Assembly: GCF_003671765.1 (NCBI RefSeq)
Contig: NZ_QPIB01000002.1
Span: 1,903-48,434 of the forward strand
Length of the DNA stretch: 46,532 bases
Reading direction: 5' to 3'
Source: Xenophilus sp. E41
GTDB lineage: Bacteria > Pseudomonadota > Gammaproteobacteria > Burkholderiales > Burkholderiaceae_C
Shown: in pieces, positions 34,742 through 43,009 of the stretch
Layout of the letters: every line of letters begins with the position of its first letter
How positions within the stretch are numbered: position 1 is the stretch's first letter
Program-made: the position numbers and the translations under genes
Notes under the pieces: model-generated
What the model was told of the DNA's origin: nothing
The model's database searches: none
The model's input: the letters and a program-made list of their open reading frames with translations, nothing else

Positions 34742-34844
34742 TACGCGAAGGGCGCGAAGGTTTCGCGAAGGTCGCGAAAGAACTTTCAGAGAAATCTGAA
34801 TGGACTTTTTCGCGACCTTCGCGCGCTTTCGCTTCCTTCGCGTA
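34742..34844. repeat. Imperfect inverted repeat built of CGCGAAGG units between ptsH and ptsI
   Basis: The left arm 34742-34780 and right arm 34811-34844 are imperfect inverted repeats made of CGCGAAGG/CGCGAAAG-type units, separated by a 30-bp AT-rich loop. Together they form one large hairpin in the 145-bp ptsH-ptsI spacer, with a potential role in transcript stability or attenuation. Confidence 0.8.
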
Positions 34845-34861
34845 CGGGAGTCCGTATCCCA

Positions 34862-35131
34862 TCACTCGCCCTCGCCGAACTTGTCGTTCATCAAGGCGAG
34901 CAGCGCATCCATGGCTTCCTGCTCGCGCTCGCCGTTCGTCTCGAGTTCGACGGTGGCGCCCAGGCCCGCGGCCAGCATCATCACGCCCATGATGCTCTTG
35001 GCGTTGACGCGCCGGTCGCCGCGCGCGATCCACACCTCGCAGGGGTAGCTGCCGGCCAGCTTGGTGAGCTTGGCCGACGCGCGGGCGTGCAGGCCCAGCT
35101 TATTGCTGATGGTCACGGATGTCTTGATCAC
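34862..35131 (-). CDS. ptsH: Phosphocarrier protein HPr
   Basis: An 89-residue HPr. The phosphorylation site is His15 in KLGLHARASAKL; a regulatory-type serine is at position 46 in VNAKSIMGVMML, the region recognised by HPr kinase in other proteobacteria. It carries phosphate from enzyme I to EIIA. The start overlaps the end of the EIIA gene by 32 bp, so translation is coupled. A large hairpin separates it from ptsI. Confidence 0.96.
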   Translation of the reverse strand: MIKTSVTISNKLGLHARASAKLTKLAGSYPCEVWIARGDRRVNAKSIMGVMMLAAGLGATVELETNGEREQEAMDALLALMNDKFGEGE

Positions 35132-35558
35132 TGTATTTTCTTCTCACCTGGTTCTGGGGGGCGGCCACGGCCACCTGCATGACACCCGCCGTGCCACCGG
35201 CGATCGCGCGCTGCACCTGGGCATCGAGCGGCTCGTGCCGGTAGGTGACGGCACGCAGCAGCATCGGCAGGTTGACGCCGGCGACGAGGCGCGAGCGCAC
35301 CCCGTCGACCAGCTGCTGCGCGACGTTGCAGGGCGTGGCGCCGAACACGTCGGTCAGCACCAGCACCTGGGCACGCGGCGCGCGCCCGAGTTGCTGCGCG
35401 AGGATGATGCGGGCCGCGCCCAGCGTCTCTTCGGGCGACACGTTGGGCAGCACGTCCAGGGCGCCGACGCAGTCCTCGGCCTCGGGAAAGACATGCAGCG
35501 CGCATTGCCGCAGGGCATGGGCCAGCGGCGAGTGGGCGATGAGGAGGATGCTGTTCAT
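35100..35558 (-). CDS. PTS EIIA component, mannose/fructose (ManX) type
   Basis: A 152-residue EIIA of the mannose family: SILLIAHSPLAHALRQCALH with the phosphoacceptor His9, LVLTDVFGATPCNVAQQL (subunit fold and active-site loop) and VAGVNLPMLLRAVTYR. In many betaproteobacteria this EIIA with HPr and EI forms an incomplete, regulatory PTS without permease, linked to carbon storage and metabolism control. ATG 35558 begins the conserved fold; the longer frame adds only MRAHAAR. First gene of the operon. Confidence 0.9.
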   Translation of the reverse strand: MNSILLIAHSPLAHALRQCALHVFPEAEDCVGALDVLPNVSPEETLGAARIILAQQLGRAPRAQVLVLTDVFGATPCNVAQQLVDGVRSRLVAGVNLPMLLRAVTYRHEPLDAQVQRAIAGGTAGVMQVAVAAPQNQVRRKYSDQDIRDHQQ

Positions 35559-35628
35559 GCGGGCGGCGTGGGCTCGCAAGCATTATGCGGGCGCGCCTGT
35601 CGCCGACCGGGCCCGCGGCAAGGCGTGC

Positions 35629-36204
35629 TCATCGCAGGCGCAGCCCGTCGAAGAAGGTCTCGGCCGCGTCCGCGGCGGACGGGCGGCCGAGCACCATGGC
35701 CTGGTACAGCATGATGCCGCCCTGCCCGTCGGGGCCGGCGAACCAGCGCAGGTGCGCCTCGGCCGGGCGGCCGTCGGCAGCCGCGTTCGTGACGTCGAGC
35801 GCCCACGGGGCCGGCGCGGTGGCGGCGCGCGGCAGCGTCCAGGGCGCCTCGGCGAGCTGCGCGCCGGCCCACGGGCTTTTTGCCGCCTGGCGCCAGGCGG
35901 CGAGCCGCGCCTCGGCCTGCGACGCATCGCCGCCCGGCAGGCGCGCAACGGCGAAGGTGGCACCGCCGGCCTCGCAGCCGGCCATGTCGATGGGCACGGT
36001 GGCGGGCCCTATCGGCAGGCTGCGTTCGGCGCGGTCGGGCTTGCAGGGCAGCATGGCCACCAGCGACTCGCCCACCGGCACCTCGCGCCAGTTGAATACC
36101 GGGCTGCAGGCCATGGCCAGCGTAGCCAGGGCCATCAGCGCACCCGCCGGCTTCGCGCTCGCCAGCGCTTTGGCCCTTGCGGAACTAAAATCGCGCCACT
36201 TCAT
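35629..36204 (-). CDS. Unknown lipoprotein-like protein
   Basis: A 191-residue protein with an N-terminal hydrophobic segment ending ALATLAMACSPVFNW, which reads as a lipobox with acylated Cys. The mature part contains FNWREVPVGESLVAMLPCKP and PVRLPGG-like alpha/beta repeats with a second pair of cysteines, and ends ETFFDGLRLR. I have the impression of a conserved Burkholderiales family of unknown role. ATG 36204 is preferred; the longer frame to 36249 adds a polar extension. It lies 70 bp upstream of EIIA on the same strand and may be cotranscribed. Confidence 0.65.
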   Translation of the reverse strand: MKWRDFSSARAKALASAKPAGALMALATLAMACSPVFNWREVPVGESLVAMLPCKPDRAERSLPIGPATVPIDMAGCEAGGATFAVARLPGGDASQAEARLAAWRQAAKSPWAGAQLAEAPWTLPRAATAPAPWALDVTNAAADGRPAEAHLRWFAGPDGQGGIMLYQAMVLGRPSAADAAETFFDGLRLR

Positions 36205-36307
36205 CGATCCGCTCCATGCATCTCCACCTTCACGCTTGCCCTGCCCCACGGTCGATGCCCCTTGCAGGAGCGCTCGGTCTTCATGCCCGGGGAGTTCAGC
36301 GATGAAG

Positions 36308-36378
36308 AATGCCCCCCACGCTCCCCACTTCGTGTGGTTCGCTGCCCCCCGAGGGGGCGCTTTTCATCTTGGGGCGGC
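36308..36378. repeat. GC-rich repeat-like element upstream of the TlpA-like gene
   Basis: A stretch with CCCCCCACGCTCCCCACTTC, then GCCCCCCGAGGGGGCGCTTT and CTTGGGGCGGCCCGGCG. The block GCCCCC-CGA-GGGGGC forms a compact hairpin. I recall similar phrases scattered through Comamonadaceae intergenic regions, but only one copy is in this window. It ends directly at the ATG of the TlpA-like gene and must contain its ribosome-binding region. Confidence 0.4.
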
Positions 36379-36384
36379 CCGGCG

Positions 36385-36882
36385 ATGAAAAAAGCCCTCT
36401 ATGGTGCCGCAATCGCGGTCGCGCTGGCCGTCGGCGTAGGCGTGTACGTGAGCACCGGCAGCTCGCCGGCCCCCGCCTCCACCTTCGTGCTGCTCGACGG
36501 CAGCAAGAAGAGCACCGAGGACCTCAAGGGCAAGGTGACGCTGGTCAACTTCTGGGCCACGAGTTGCGTGACCTGCGTGGGCGAGATGCCCAAGGTCATC
36601 GCGACCTACGACAAGTACAAGGCGAAGGGGTACGACACCCTGGCGGTGGCCATGAGCTACGACCCGCCGAGCTACGTCATCAACTACGCCGAGACGCGCA
36701 AGCTGCCCTTCAAGGTCGCCATCGACAACACCGGCGCCGTCGCCAAGGCCTGGGGCGACGTGCAGCTGACGCCGACCACCTACGTGGTCAACAAGAAGGG
36801 CGAGATCGTCAAGCGCTACGTCGGCGAGCCCGACTTCGACGAACTGCATCGCCTGATCGAGAAGTTGCTGGCCGAAGCCTGA
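36385..36882 (+). CDS. TlpA-like membrane-anchored thioredoxin
   Basis: A 165-residue periplasmic thioredoxin-fold protein held by an N-terminal signal anchor (residues about 5-23). The active site is Cys61-Val-Thr-Cys64 in VNFWATSCVTCVGEMPK; the cis-Pro region is LTPTTYVVNKKGEIV. CVTC is unusual compared with the CxPC of classic TlpA/ResA, but occurs in this subgroup. Likely role: thiol reduction in cytochrome c maturation or periplasmic redox balance. A cytochrome c' and a cytochrome b gene follow nearby, though not in one operon. Confidence 0.88.
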   Translation: MKKALYGAAIAVALAVGVGVYVSTGSSPAPASTFVLLDGSKKSTEDLKGKVTLVNFWATSCVTCVGEMPKVIATYDKYKAKGYDTLAVAMSYDPPSYVINYAETRKLPFKVAIDNTGAVAKAWGDVQLTPTTYVVNKKGEIVKRYVGEPDFDELHRLIEKLLAEA

Positions 36883-36904
36883 GCGGCCGGGCTTTCAAGC
36901 CTTT

Positions 36905-36952
36905 TTGGCCTGCGGCGCCCGTCGGACGGGCGCCAATAGCTACCAATTTCAT
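36905..36952 (-). repeat. Dispersed intergenic repeat, copy 4
   Basis: On the minus strand: ATGAAATTGGTAGCTATTGG, then CGCCCGTCCGACGGGCGCC and a GCAGGCC end. The internal GGCGCCCGT/ACGGGCGCC is a 9-bp hairpin. Shares block order with copies 1-3. Confidence 0.6.
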
Positions 36953-36954
36953 AG

Positions 36955-37171
36955 CACTCGACCGTCAGTCGGCGAGCGCAGCGAAGCCCCCAGGGCACCC
37001 GAGGAACTGGCTTTGCCAGGCCTCTGGGAAGGCCTTGCAGGCCGCGCGAGGCCAGTGGCCTCGCCCTTCGCCAGTCACAGAATGTCCACCGGACATTCTG
37101 TGTACGGGCTCAGCCCCCTTCCAAGCCGAAGGCGCCAGGGAGGGGGGAGCCGCGAAGCGGCTTGGGGGGTG
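36955..37171. repeat. Hairpin-dense spacer after the TlpA-like gene
   Basis: No gene. Contains a perfect 12-bp hairpin at 37076-37102 (CACAGAATGTCC, loop ACC, complement) and smaller ones such as GAGGCC/GGCCTC and GCCGC-GAA-GCGGC near the cytochrome c' stop. Likely mixes convergent terminators with repeat elements; no T-run marks a classical terminator. Confidence 0.55.
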
Positions 37172-37636
37172 TCACTCCCGGTACATGTCGTGGCACGCCT
37201 TGCAGCTTGCACCGGCGGCGCCGATCGAGGCCTTGATGGCGGCCAGGTCGCCGGTCTTGGCGGCGGCGGCCACCTTGGCCACTTCCTCCTCGCTACGCGC
37301 GGCGGCAGCCTTGAACTTGTCCTGCTCCTTCCAGATGGCGGGCTTGGCCTTGCCGCCCTCGGTGCCCGGACCGAAGCCCACCCAAGGCATCTTGATCAGT
37401 TCGGCCGCGCGCGCGGCGCTCGTCTCGGCCACCTTGGCATCGAAGTCCGCCCGGCCGCTGGCCATGTCGGCCACGCGCTTGAAGTTCTGCTGCATCTCCT
37501 TGAGGGTCTGCTGGCGGTACTTGATCGCGTCCTGGGGCGTGGCGAAGGTGGGCTGCGCCGACGCTGGCATGGCCGCCAGGGCGGCGACGGCCGCGACAAG
37601 GCCGAAGGCAGCAGCAGCGGTACGGGAACGAGGCAT
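37172..37636 (-). CDS. Cytochrome c' (class II c-type cytochrome)
   Basis: A 154-residue periplasmic haem protein. The signal peptide ends near MPASA (residue 27), the body is a four-helix bundle (PQDAIKYRQQTLKEMQQNF, KVAETSAARAAELIKM), and the C-terminal haem motif is Cys145-x-x-Cys148-His149 followed by DMYRE, as in cytochromes c'. These bind NO and other gases or act in electron transfer. AAGGAAG precedes the ATG. It is divergent from the cytochrome b561-type gene, a common partner, across 187 bp. Confidence 0.92.
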   Translation of the reverse strand: MPRSRTAAAAFGLVAAVAALAAMPASAQPTFATPQDAIKYRQQTLKEMQQNFKRVADMASGRADFDAKVAETSAARAAELIKMPWVGFGPGTEGGKAKPAIWKEQDKFKAAAARSEEEVAKVAAAAKTGDLAAIKASIGAAGASCKACHDMYRE

Positions 37637-37823
37637 CGTGGGTTCTTCCTTCTCATGCATGAATGCGCCGGGGATACGGCGCGCGGCAGTGTAGGGGCCG
37701 GGCGTCCAGCCCCGTGCCAAAAGGCCCATGCAAGCACCCGCTCACGGCCTTGCCGCGCAGTTTTGTTAATCTGGCGGGCCGCCCACAGCCGCCGGATGCC
37801 GCGCCGCACCTGCCCGCCCGCCG

Positions 37824-38528
37824 ATGCCCGCCTCTTCTTCCTCGCCCTCCCCTGCCACCGCAGCCGCGCGCACCGTGCGCGTGTGGGACCTGCCCACCCG
37901 CCTCTTCCACTGGGGCCTGGCGGCCGCCGTGGTCGGCCTGGTGGTCACGGCCAAGACGGGCGCGATGGACTGGCACTTCCGGCTCGGCTACGCGGTGATG
38001 GCACTGCTGGTCTTCCGACTGGTGTGGGGCTTCGTGGGTGGCCGTTGGTCGCGCTTCTCGAGCTTCGTCTATGCGCCGGGCAGCATGCTGGCCTACCTTC
38101 GCGGGCGCGCCCACCCCGACCACCTCGTCGGCCACAACCCGCTGGGCGCCGCGTCGGTGTTCGCGCTGCTGGCCGTGCTGCTGCTGCAGGTGGCGACCGG
38201 GCTGGTGTCGGACGACGCGATCACCTTCACCGGCCCGCTGGCCGCCCTGGTGCCCGGCAGCTGGTCCAGCGCCGCGACCAGCTGGCACAAGGGCCCCGGC
38301 CAGTGGCTGCTGATTGCGCTGACGGCGCTGCACGTGGCGGCCGTGCTGTTCTACGCGTCGGTCAAGCGGGTGCGGATGGTGCGGCCGATGCTGTCGGGCG
38401 ATCGCATCGTCGAACGCCGCCACGCACCCGAATCCAGCCGCGACGATGGGCAGTCGCGGCTGCTCGCACTGGTGCTGTTCGCGCTCAGCGCCGGGCTGGC
38501 GGCCTGGGTGTCGACGCTGCAGTCATGA
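37824..38528 (+). CDS. Cytochrome b561-type membrane protein
   Basis: A 234-residue integral membrane cytochrome b with four to five helices and histidine haem ligands in VWDLPTRLFHWGLAAAV, MDWHFRLGYAVMALLVFRLV and LIALTALHVAAVLFYASVKR. It resembles the di-haem cytochrome b subunits of Ni-Fe hydrogenase/b561 type that pass electrons from quinol to a periplasmic cytochrome, here plausibly the cytochrome c' encoded divergently. The first 16 residues are Ser/Pro/Ala-rich; ATG 37824 is the first start in frame. Confidence 0.88.
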   Translation: MPASSSSPSPATAAARTVRVWDLPTRLFHWGLAAAVVGLVVTAKTGAMDWHFRLGYAVMALLVFRLVWGFVGGRWSRFSSFVYAPGSMLAYLRGRAHPDHLVGHNPLGAASVFALLAVLLLQVATGLVSDDAITFTGPLAALVPGSWSSAATSWHKGPGQWLLIALTALHVAAVLFYASVKRVRMVRPMLSGDRIVERRHAPESSRDDGQSRLLALVLFALSAGLAAWVSTLQS

Positions 38529-38580
38529 CGAAGTCGGCGTCCTCGATGCGGCCCTGCCGCGCCTGGCAGGCGCTGCGGCC

Positions 38581-39162
38581 ATGAGCGTCCTCGGCTCCCG
38601 CCCGCTGCCCCTGGCCGACACGCCCGCGATCGTGCTGGCGGTGCCGGACGACGCCCATGAGCTGGCCGAGGCCCGGGCGATCTTCCGCGAGTACGCCGCG
38701 TCGCTGAAGATCGACCTGTGTTTCCAGAATTTCGACGACGAGCTGGCAGGCCTGCCGGGCGATTACGCCGAGCCGCGCGGCACCCTGCTGCTGGCCCTGG
38801 TGGAAAGCGCTTCGACGAGCGCGCCATCCGCCACGCCGGCGCTGGTGCGCCCCGATGGACGCACCCTGCAGGTGGCGGGCTGCTGCGCGCTGCGGCCGCT
38901 GGACACGGTGGACTATGCGAACGCGGCCGAGATGAAGCGCCTGTACGTGCGACCCGGTTTCCGCGGCCTGGGCCTGGGACGGCAGCTGGTCGAAGCCGTG
39001 CTGGATGCCGCCCGCGGTGCCGGCTATGCCTGCGTGCTGCTCGACACGTTGGACGACATGGAATCGGCCCGCGCGCTGTACGAGGACCTGGGCTTCGTCG
39101 AGGTGCCGCCCTACTACCACAACCCCATCGCCGGCTCGCACTACCTGAAGGTCGAGCTCTGA
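38581..39162 (+). CDS. GNAT-family N-acetyltransferase
   Basis: A 193-residue acetyltransferase. The acetyl-CoA binding segment is MKRLYVRPGFRGLGLGRQLV (R/QxxGxG/A type), followed by EAVLDAARGAGYACVLLDTL and SARALYEDLGFVEVPPYYHN, the normal C-terminal GNAT motifs. Residues 1-80 include an IDLCFQNFDDELAGLPGDY stretch typical of a subgroup of small-molecule acetyltransferases. Substrate unknown. It lies 52 bp after the cytochrome b gene on the same strand and may be read through from it. Confidence 0.85.
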   Translation: MSVLGSRPLPLADTPAIVLAVPDDAHELAEARAIFREYAASLKIDLCFQNFDDELAGLPGDYAEPRGTLLLALVESASTSAPSATPALVRPDGRTLQVAGCCALRPLDTVDYANAAEMKRLYVRPGFRGLGLGRQLVEAVLDAARGAGYACVLLDTLDDMESARALYEDLGFVEVPPYYHNPIAGSHYLKVEL

Positions 39163-39208
39163 GTTCGCGCGCCCGAAGGCGCCGCAGCGCCCGGCCAGCG
39201 GACGCGGA

Positions 39209-40063
39209 TCAACCCGGCGCGTTCGACTTCAGGTGTTCGCGGCCGTGCAGGGCCAGCGGCATGCCTGGGGGCCCGCCCACCGCGTGGGGCAGCGCGTTGA
39301 CCAGCGAGTTGGCGAAGTCGCCGCGGTACATCTTCGAGCCCTGGTGGCTCAGATTGGAGTTGGCGTCGACGTACACGTGTTCGCCCAACCCGGTCCAGAG
39401 GCGGCAGAAGCCGTAGTCCTCCGAAAGGTAGCGGCGCGACACGGGGTCGACCATCACGTCGAAGAAGCGGTAGTGCAGGCCCTGGTCGGGCATGCCGCTG
39501 TCGGGCACATAGCGCAGGTCCGGGTAGGCCGCCATGATGCGCTCGAAGACGCGGCGCTTGATCACCATGAAGCCGGTCGGCGCCTCTTGCATGCGCATGA
39601 AGCCGTCGGGCCGCACCTCCAGGTCGATCCGGCCGGTGTCCGGCGCCGGCGATGCATTCACGGTGTAGCGTGTGTAGGTCGCCTCGAAGCTGGCCTGGGT
39701 GGTGCCGGCCGGCACGCCCCCGTCGGGCCAGCCTTCGCGCTTGAGCGGGTAGACGCCCGCCGCCACGTCGTGGTCCGACAGCAGCAGCCGGAAGGCCGCC
39801 TCGGGCGAGAAGCCGATGTCGGCATCGATCCAAAACAGGTGCGTCCACTGCGGGTTGGCCAGGAAGTTGGCCACGCAGTCGTTACGGGCGCGCGTGACCA
39901 GGCTCTCGCCCTTGTGGAAGTAGGCCTGGATGCGCATGCCGCCCCGTTCGCATTCCACCACCAGCGACAGCAGCGAGGTGACGTAGTTCTGGAAGAACTT
40001 GCCGTCGTGGCTGGGCGTCATCACGACGGGGAAGAAGCCCTGGAGAGCGGAGGGATCGAGCAT
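39209..40063 (-). CDS. Putative glycosyltransferase-fold protein (GT-A, DxD)
   Basis: A 284-residue soluble protein. The motif THLFWIDADIGFSPEAAFRL (Asp-x-Asp) and the preceding RARNDCVANFLANPQW are typical of GT-A glycosyltransferase folds acting on nucleotide sugars; RVFERIMAAYPDLRY and SEDYGFCRLWTGLGEHVYVD (second acidic motif near the C-terminus) agree. No donor or acceptor can be inferred. ATG 40063 is chosen because upstream sequence in this frame is the antisense-like overlap with the peroxiredoxin gene. No polysaccharide genes are nearby. Confidence 0.65.
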   Translation of the reverse strand: MLDPSALQGFFPVVMTPSHDGKFFQNYVTSLLSLVVECERGGMRIQAYFHKGESLVTRARNDCVANFLANPQWTHLFWIDADIGFSPEAAFRLLLSDHDVAAGVYPLKREGWPDGGVPAGTTQASFEATYTRYTVNASPAPDTGRIDLEVRPDGFMRMQEAPTGFMVIKRRVFERIMAAYPDLRYVPDSGMPDQGLHYRFFDVMVDPVSRRYLSEDYGFCRLWTGLGEHVYVDANSNLSHQGSKMYRGDFANSLVNALPHAVGGPPGMPLALHGREHLKSNAPG

Positions 40064-40149
40064 GGGTGTGGTGGTCGGGGCCTGCGCGGCCGGCATGCGC
40101 CGTCGCGAAGGCCGGGTGGGCTGGTCGGTCGCGTCGGTCCGGCGGGGCC

Positions 40150-40656
40150 TCAGGCCTTGGCCTGCGCCAGCAGCGTGTCGGCGTCGCTGACCTCGAACTT
40201 GCCGGGCGCCTCGACGTTGAGCGTCGCGACCTTGCCGTCCTTGACCAGCATCGAGTAGCGGTTGCTGCGCAGGCCCATGCCGCGCGCCGTCAGGTCGAGC
40301 GTCAGCCCGGTGGCCTTGGCGAAGTCGGCGCTGCCGTCGCCCAGCATGCGCACCTTGCCGTTGGTCTGCTGGTCGCGCGCCCAGGCGCCCATCACGAAGG
40401 CGTCGTTCACGCTCAGGCACCAGATCTCGTCGACACCGGCGGCCTTGAAGTCCTCGAAGTGCTGCACGTAGCCCGGCACATGCTTGGCCGAGCAGGTGGG
40501 GGTGAAAGCGCCGGGGAGTGCGAAGAGCGCGATGGTCTTGCCGGCCGAGGCCTTGGCCACGTCCACCGGGTTCGGGCCGATGCTGCAGCCTTCGCCCTCC
40601 ACTTCGGAATATTCCTGCAGGGTCACGGAAGGAAGGGTGTCGCCGATCTTGATCAT
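40150..40656 (-). CDS. Peroxiredoxin (Prx5 family)
   Basis: A 168-residue thiol peroxidase. The peroxidatic cysteine is Cys55 in FALPGAFTPTCSAKHVPGYV, followed by DEIWCLSVNDAFVMGAWARD and GMGLRSNRYSMLVKDGKV, the standard Prx5 (AhpC/TSA, atypical or glutaredoxin-dependent) pattern. Reduces H2O2 and alkyl peroxides in the cytoplasm. A good ribosome-binding site (CAGGAG) precedes ATG 40656. It lies just downstream of the S10 operon terminator and needs its own promoter within about 40 bp or read-through. Confidence 0.93.
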   Translation of the reverse strand: MIKIGDTLPSVTLQEYSEVEGEGCSIGPNPVDVAKASAGKTIALFALPGAFTPTCSAKHVPGYVQHFEDFKAAGVDEIWCLSVNDAFVMGAWARDQQTNGKVRMLGDGSADFAKATGLTLDLTARGMGLRSNRYSMLVKDGKVATLNVEAPGKFEVSDADTLLAQAKA

Positions 40657-40695
40657 GGGGAATGCTCCTGAAGGAAATGGGAGAGTGGAAAAACA

Positions 40696-40722
40696 AAAAC
40701 GGCCCACATTGTGGGCCGTTTT
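40696..40722 (-). terminator. Terminator of the rplC-rpsQ operon
   Basis: A perfect 12-bp stem, AAAACGGCCCAC (40696-40707) with GTGGGCCGTTTT (40711-40722) and a 3-nt loop. On the minus strand it is followed by TTTTTGTTTTTCC, a strong Rho-independent terminator 35 bp after the rpsQ stop. The T/A tracts on both sides make it partly bidirectional. Confidence 0.9.
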
Positions 40723-40756
40723 CGGGACAGGCGCCGCGCAGGGCAGGCGCCGGGGA

Positions 40757-41032
40757 TCAGACCGCTGCGGCCTTTTCCACGAGACGCGTGGCGATCCAGT
40801 TCTTCGACTTCGAGATCGGGCGCGACTCGGTGATCTCGATGAGATCGCCCAGGTGGAACTCGCCCTGTTCGTCGTGCGCGTGGTACTTGCTCGAGCGAAT
40901 CATGATCTTGTTGTAGATCGGGTGCTTGACGCGGCGCTCGACGAGCACGGTCACGGTCTTTTCGCGCTTGTCGCTGACGACCTTGCCGACCAGAGTGCGC
41001 TTGAGGGATTGCTTGGCTTCCGTCATGTTCAC
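40757..41032 (-). CDS. rpsQ: 30S ribosomal protein S17
   Basis: A 91-residue primary 16S rRNA binding protein with the OB-fold motifs [19 protein letters not shown] and [20 protein letters not shown]. Last gene of the cluster: the terminator hairpin follows, and rplN (the usual next gene, start of the spc operon) is not there. Confidence 0.98.
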   Translation of the reverse strand: MNMTEAKQSLKRTLVGKVVSDKREKTVTVLVERRVKHPIYNKIMIRSSKYHAHDEQGEFHLGDLIEITESRPISKSKNWIATRLVEKAAAV

Positions 41033-41035
41033 TCC

Positions 41036-41275
41036 TTACTTGGCGGCAGCAGCCGAAGCTTGCTTCTGCGCCAGGATGGTCTTCGCGCGGGCGATGTCGC
41101 GACGGGTCACGCTCAGCGTGCCGGTGTTGCTCAGCTGTTGCGTCGCCTTCTGCATGCGCAGGCCGAAATGGGCCTTCTGCAGGTCCTTGATTTCGGCCTG
41201 CAGGCCTGCGACGTCTTTTTCACGCAGCGCGGCGGCCTTGGAGACCTTCGCGGTTTGCTTTTTCTTCGTTGCCAT
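41036..41275 (-). CDS. rpmC: 50S ribosomal protein L29
   Basis: A 79-residue two-helix protein at the peptide exit tunnel. The core [20 protein letters not shown] and [18 protein letters not shown] is flanked by a Lys-rich N-terminal extension ([13 protein letters not shown]) that makes it longer than the 63-residue E. coli protein. 3 bp before rpsQ. Confidence 0.96.
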   Translation of the reverse strand: MATKKKQTAKVSKAAALREKDVAGLQAEIKDLQKAHFGLRMQKATQQLSNTGTLSVTRRDIARAKTILAQKQASAAAAK

Positions 41276-41290
41276 GAGAGTTCTCCTCGA

Positions 41291-41707
41291 TCAGGCGCCG
41301 AGCTGGCGTGCGACGAAGGTCGTACGCAGGGGCAGCTTGGCGGCAGCCAGGCGGAACGCTTCACGAGCGAGTTCTTCGGGCACGCCGACGATCTCGTAGA
41401 TGACCTTGCCCGGCTGGATCTCGGCCACGTAGTACTCGGGGTTGCCCTTGCCGTTACCCATCCGGACTTCGGCGGGCTTGGTCGAGATCGGCTTGTCGGG
41501 GAACACGCGGATCCAGATACGGCCACCGCGCTTCACATGGCGCGAGATGGCACGGCGGGCGGCTTCGATCTGGCGCGCCGTGAGGCGACCGCGATCCACC
41601 GACTTCAGGCCGAAGTCACCGAAGGCGACCGAGTTGCCTCGGGTCGCGACGCCGGTGTTGCGGCCTTTCTGTTCCTTGCGGAACTTTCTGCGTGCAGGTT
41701 GCAGCAT
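41291..41707 (-). CDS. rplP: 50S ribosomal protein L16
   Basis: A 138-residue protein near the peptidyl-transferase centre. Its N-terminus [20 protein letters not shown] and the [20 protein letters not shown] block are diagnostic. Normal length; 15 bp upstream of rpmC. Confidence 0.98.
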   Translation of the reverse strand: MLQPARRKFRKEQKGRNTGVATRGNSVAFGDFGLKSVDRGRLTARQIEAARRAISRHVKRGGRIWIRVFPDKPISTKPAEVRMGNGKGNPEYYVAEIQPGKVIYEIVGVPEELAREAFRLAAAKLPLRTTFVARQLGA

Positions 41708-41738
41708 TTGATTTCTCCGTCTTTCTCAAAGACTGGGT

Positions 41739-42650
41739 TTATTCAGTCTTGGCGCCGTCCGCTGCTGCAGCGGGCGCGGCTTTGCGGACGCGCTTAACGG
41801 CGGGCTTGTCACCGGCGGCGCCGGTGGCTTCTGCGGGCTTGTCGCTGCCGTCGGCCGGGGCGGCATTGCCACCCAGCGGGCCACGGGCACCGGGGCCGCC
41901 CGAGCGCGGACCGCCACGGCGGTCGTTGCCACCGGGACGGCCGTCACGGCGCGGACCGCGCGGACCACGGCGCTCTTCGCCTTCGGGACGCGGGGTGCTG
42001 TCCAGCGAGGGAGCGTCGTTGCGGCCCAGCGTGTCGCCCTTGTAGACCCACACCTTGACGCCGATGACGCCGTAGGTGGTCTTGGCTTCGGACGTGCCGT
42101 AGTCGATGTCGGCGCGCAGGGTGTGCAGCGGCACGCGGCCTTCGCGGTACCACTCGGTGCGCGCGATCTCGATGCCGTTCAGGCGGCCGGCCGACATGAT
42201 CTTGATGCCCTGGGCACCCAGACGCATGGCGTTCTGCATCGCACGCTTCATGGCGCGGCGGAACATGATCCGCTTCTCGAGCTGCTGCGTGATGCTGTCG
42301 GCGATCAGCTGTGCATCGACTTCGGGCTTGCGCACTTCCTCGATGTTCACGGCGACGGGCACGCCGAGCTGCTTGCCGAGTTCCTTCTTCAGGTTCTCGA
42401 TGTCCTCGCCCTTCTTGCCGATCACGACGCCCGGACGTGCCGAGTAGATCGTGATGCGGGCGTTCTTGGCGGGGCGCTCGATCAGCACGCGCGACACCGA
42501 CGCGTTCTTCAGCTTCTTCTTCAGGTACTCGCGCACCTTGATGTCTTCGGCCAGCATGCCTGCGAAGTCGCGGTTGTTGGCGTACCAGCGGCTGGCCCAG
42601 TTGCGGCTGACCGCGAGGCGGAAGCCGGTCGGGTGGATTTTCTGTCCCAT
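41739..42650 (-). CDS. rpsC: 30S ribosomal protein S3 with long RGG-like tail
   Basis: A 303-residue S3. The core to about residue 212 is standard ([22 protein letters not shown] motif [20 protein letters not shown]). It is followed by about 90 residues of low-complexity Arg/Gly/Pro and then Ala/Lys sequence ([31 protein letters not shown]). E. coli S3 has 233 residues in total. The start ATG 42650 is fixed by the conserved N-terminus; the longer upstream frame overlaps rplV. Confidence 0.97.
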   Translation of the reverse strand: MGQKIHPTGFRLAVSRNWASRWYANNRDFAGMLAEDIKVREYLKKKLKNASVSRVLIERPAKNARITIYSARPGVVIGKKGEDIENLKKELGKQLGVPVAVNIEEVRKPEVDAQLIADSITQQLEKRIMFRRAMKRAMQNAMRLGAQGIKIMSAGRLNGIEIARTEWYREGRVPLHTLRADIDYGTSEAKTTYGVIGVKVWVYKGDTLGRNDAPSLDSTPRPEGEERRGPRGPRRDGRPGGNDRRGGPRSGGPGARGPLGGNAAPADGSDKPAEATGAAGDKPAVKRVRKAAPAAAADGAKTE

Positions 42651-42664
42651 GTTTCTTCCAGACC

Positions 42665-42997
42665 TTAGTTGCCGACCGTCACGTACACATGGCACGTGGG
42701 CTTGCTGATGCGGTTGCCGCGGCCCTTGGCGCGCGCGGTGAAACGCTTGAGCGTCGCACCTTGCTCGACATAGATGGTCTTGACGCGGAGGTCGTCGATG
42801 TCGGCGCCGTCGTTGTGCTCGGCGTTGGCGATGGCCGACTCGAGCACCTTCTTGACGATGACGGCGGCCTTCTTCTGCGTGAATTGCAGAATGTTCAGCG
42901 CCTGGTCGACCTTCTTGCCGCGGATCAGATCGGCAACGAGGCGGCCCTTGTCCACCGACAGGCGGACGCCGCGGAGAACTGCACGTGTTTCAGACAT
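42665..42997 (-). CDS. rplV: 50S ribosomal protein L22
   Basis: A 110-residue protein lining the exit tunnel; motifs [20 protein letters not shown] and, near the C-terminus, [20 protein letters not shown] (the macrolide-relevant hairpin region). No deletion is seen in that hairpin. Full length. Confidence 0.98.
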   Translation of the reverse strand: MSETRAVLRGVRLSVDKGRLVADLIRGKKVDQALNILQFTQKKAAVIVKKVLESAIANAEHNDGADIDDLRVKTIYVEQGATLKRFTARAKGRGNRISKPTCHVYVTVGN

Positions 42998-43009
42998 GTT
43001 CTCTGCTCC

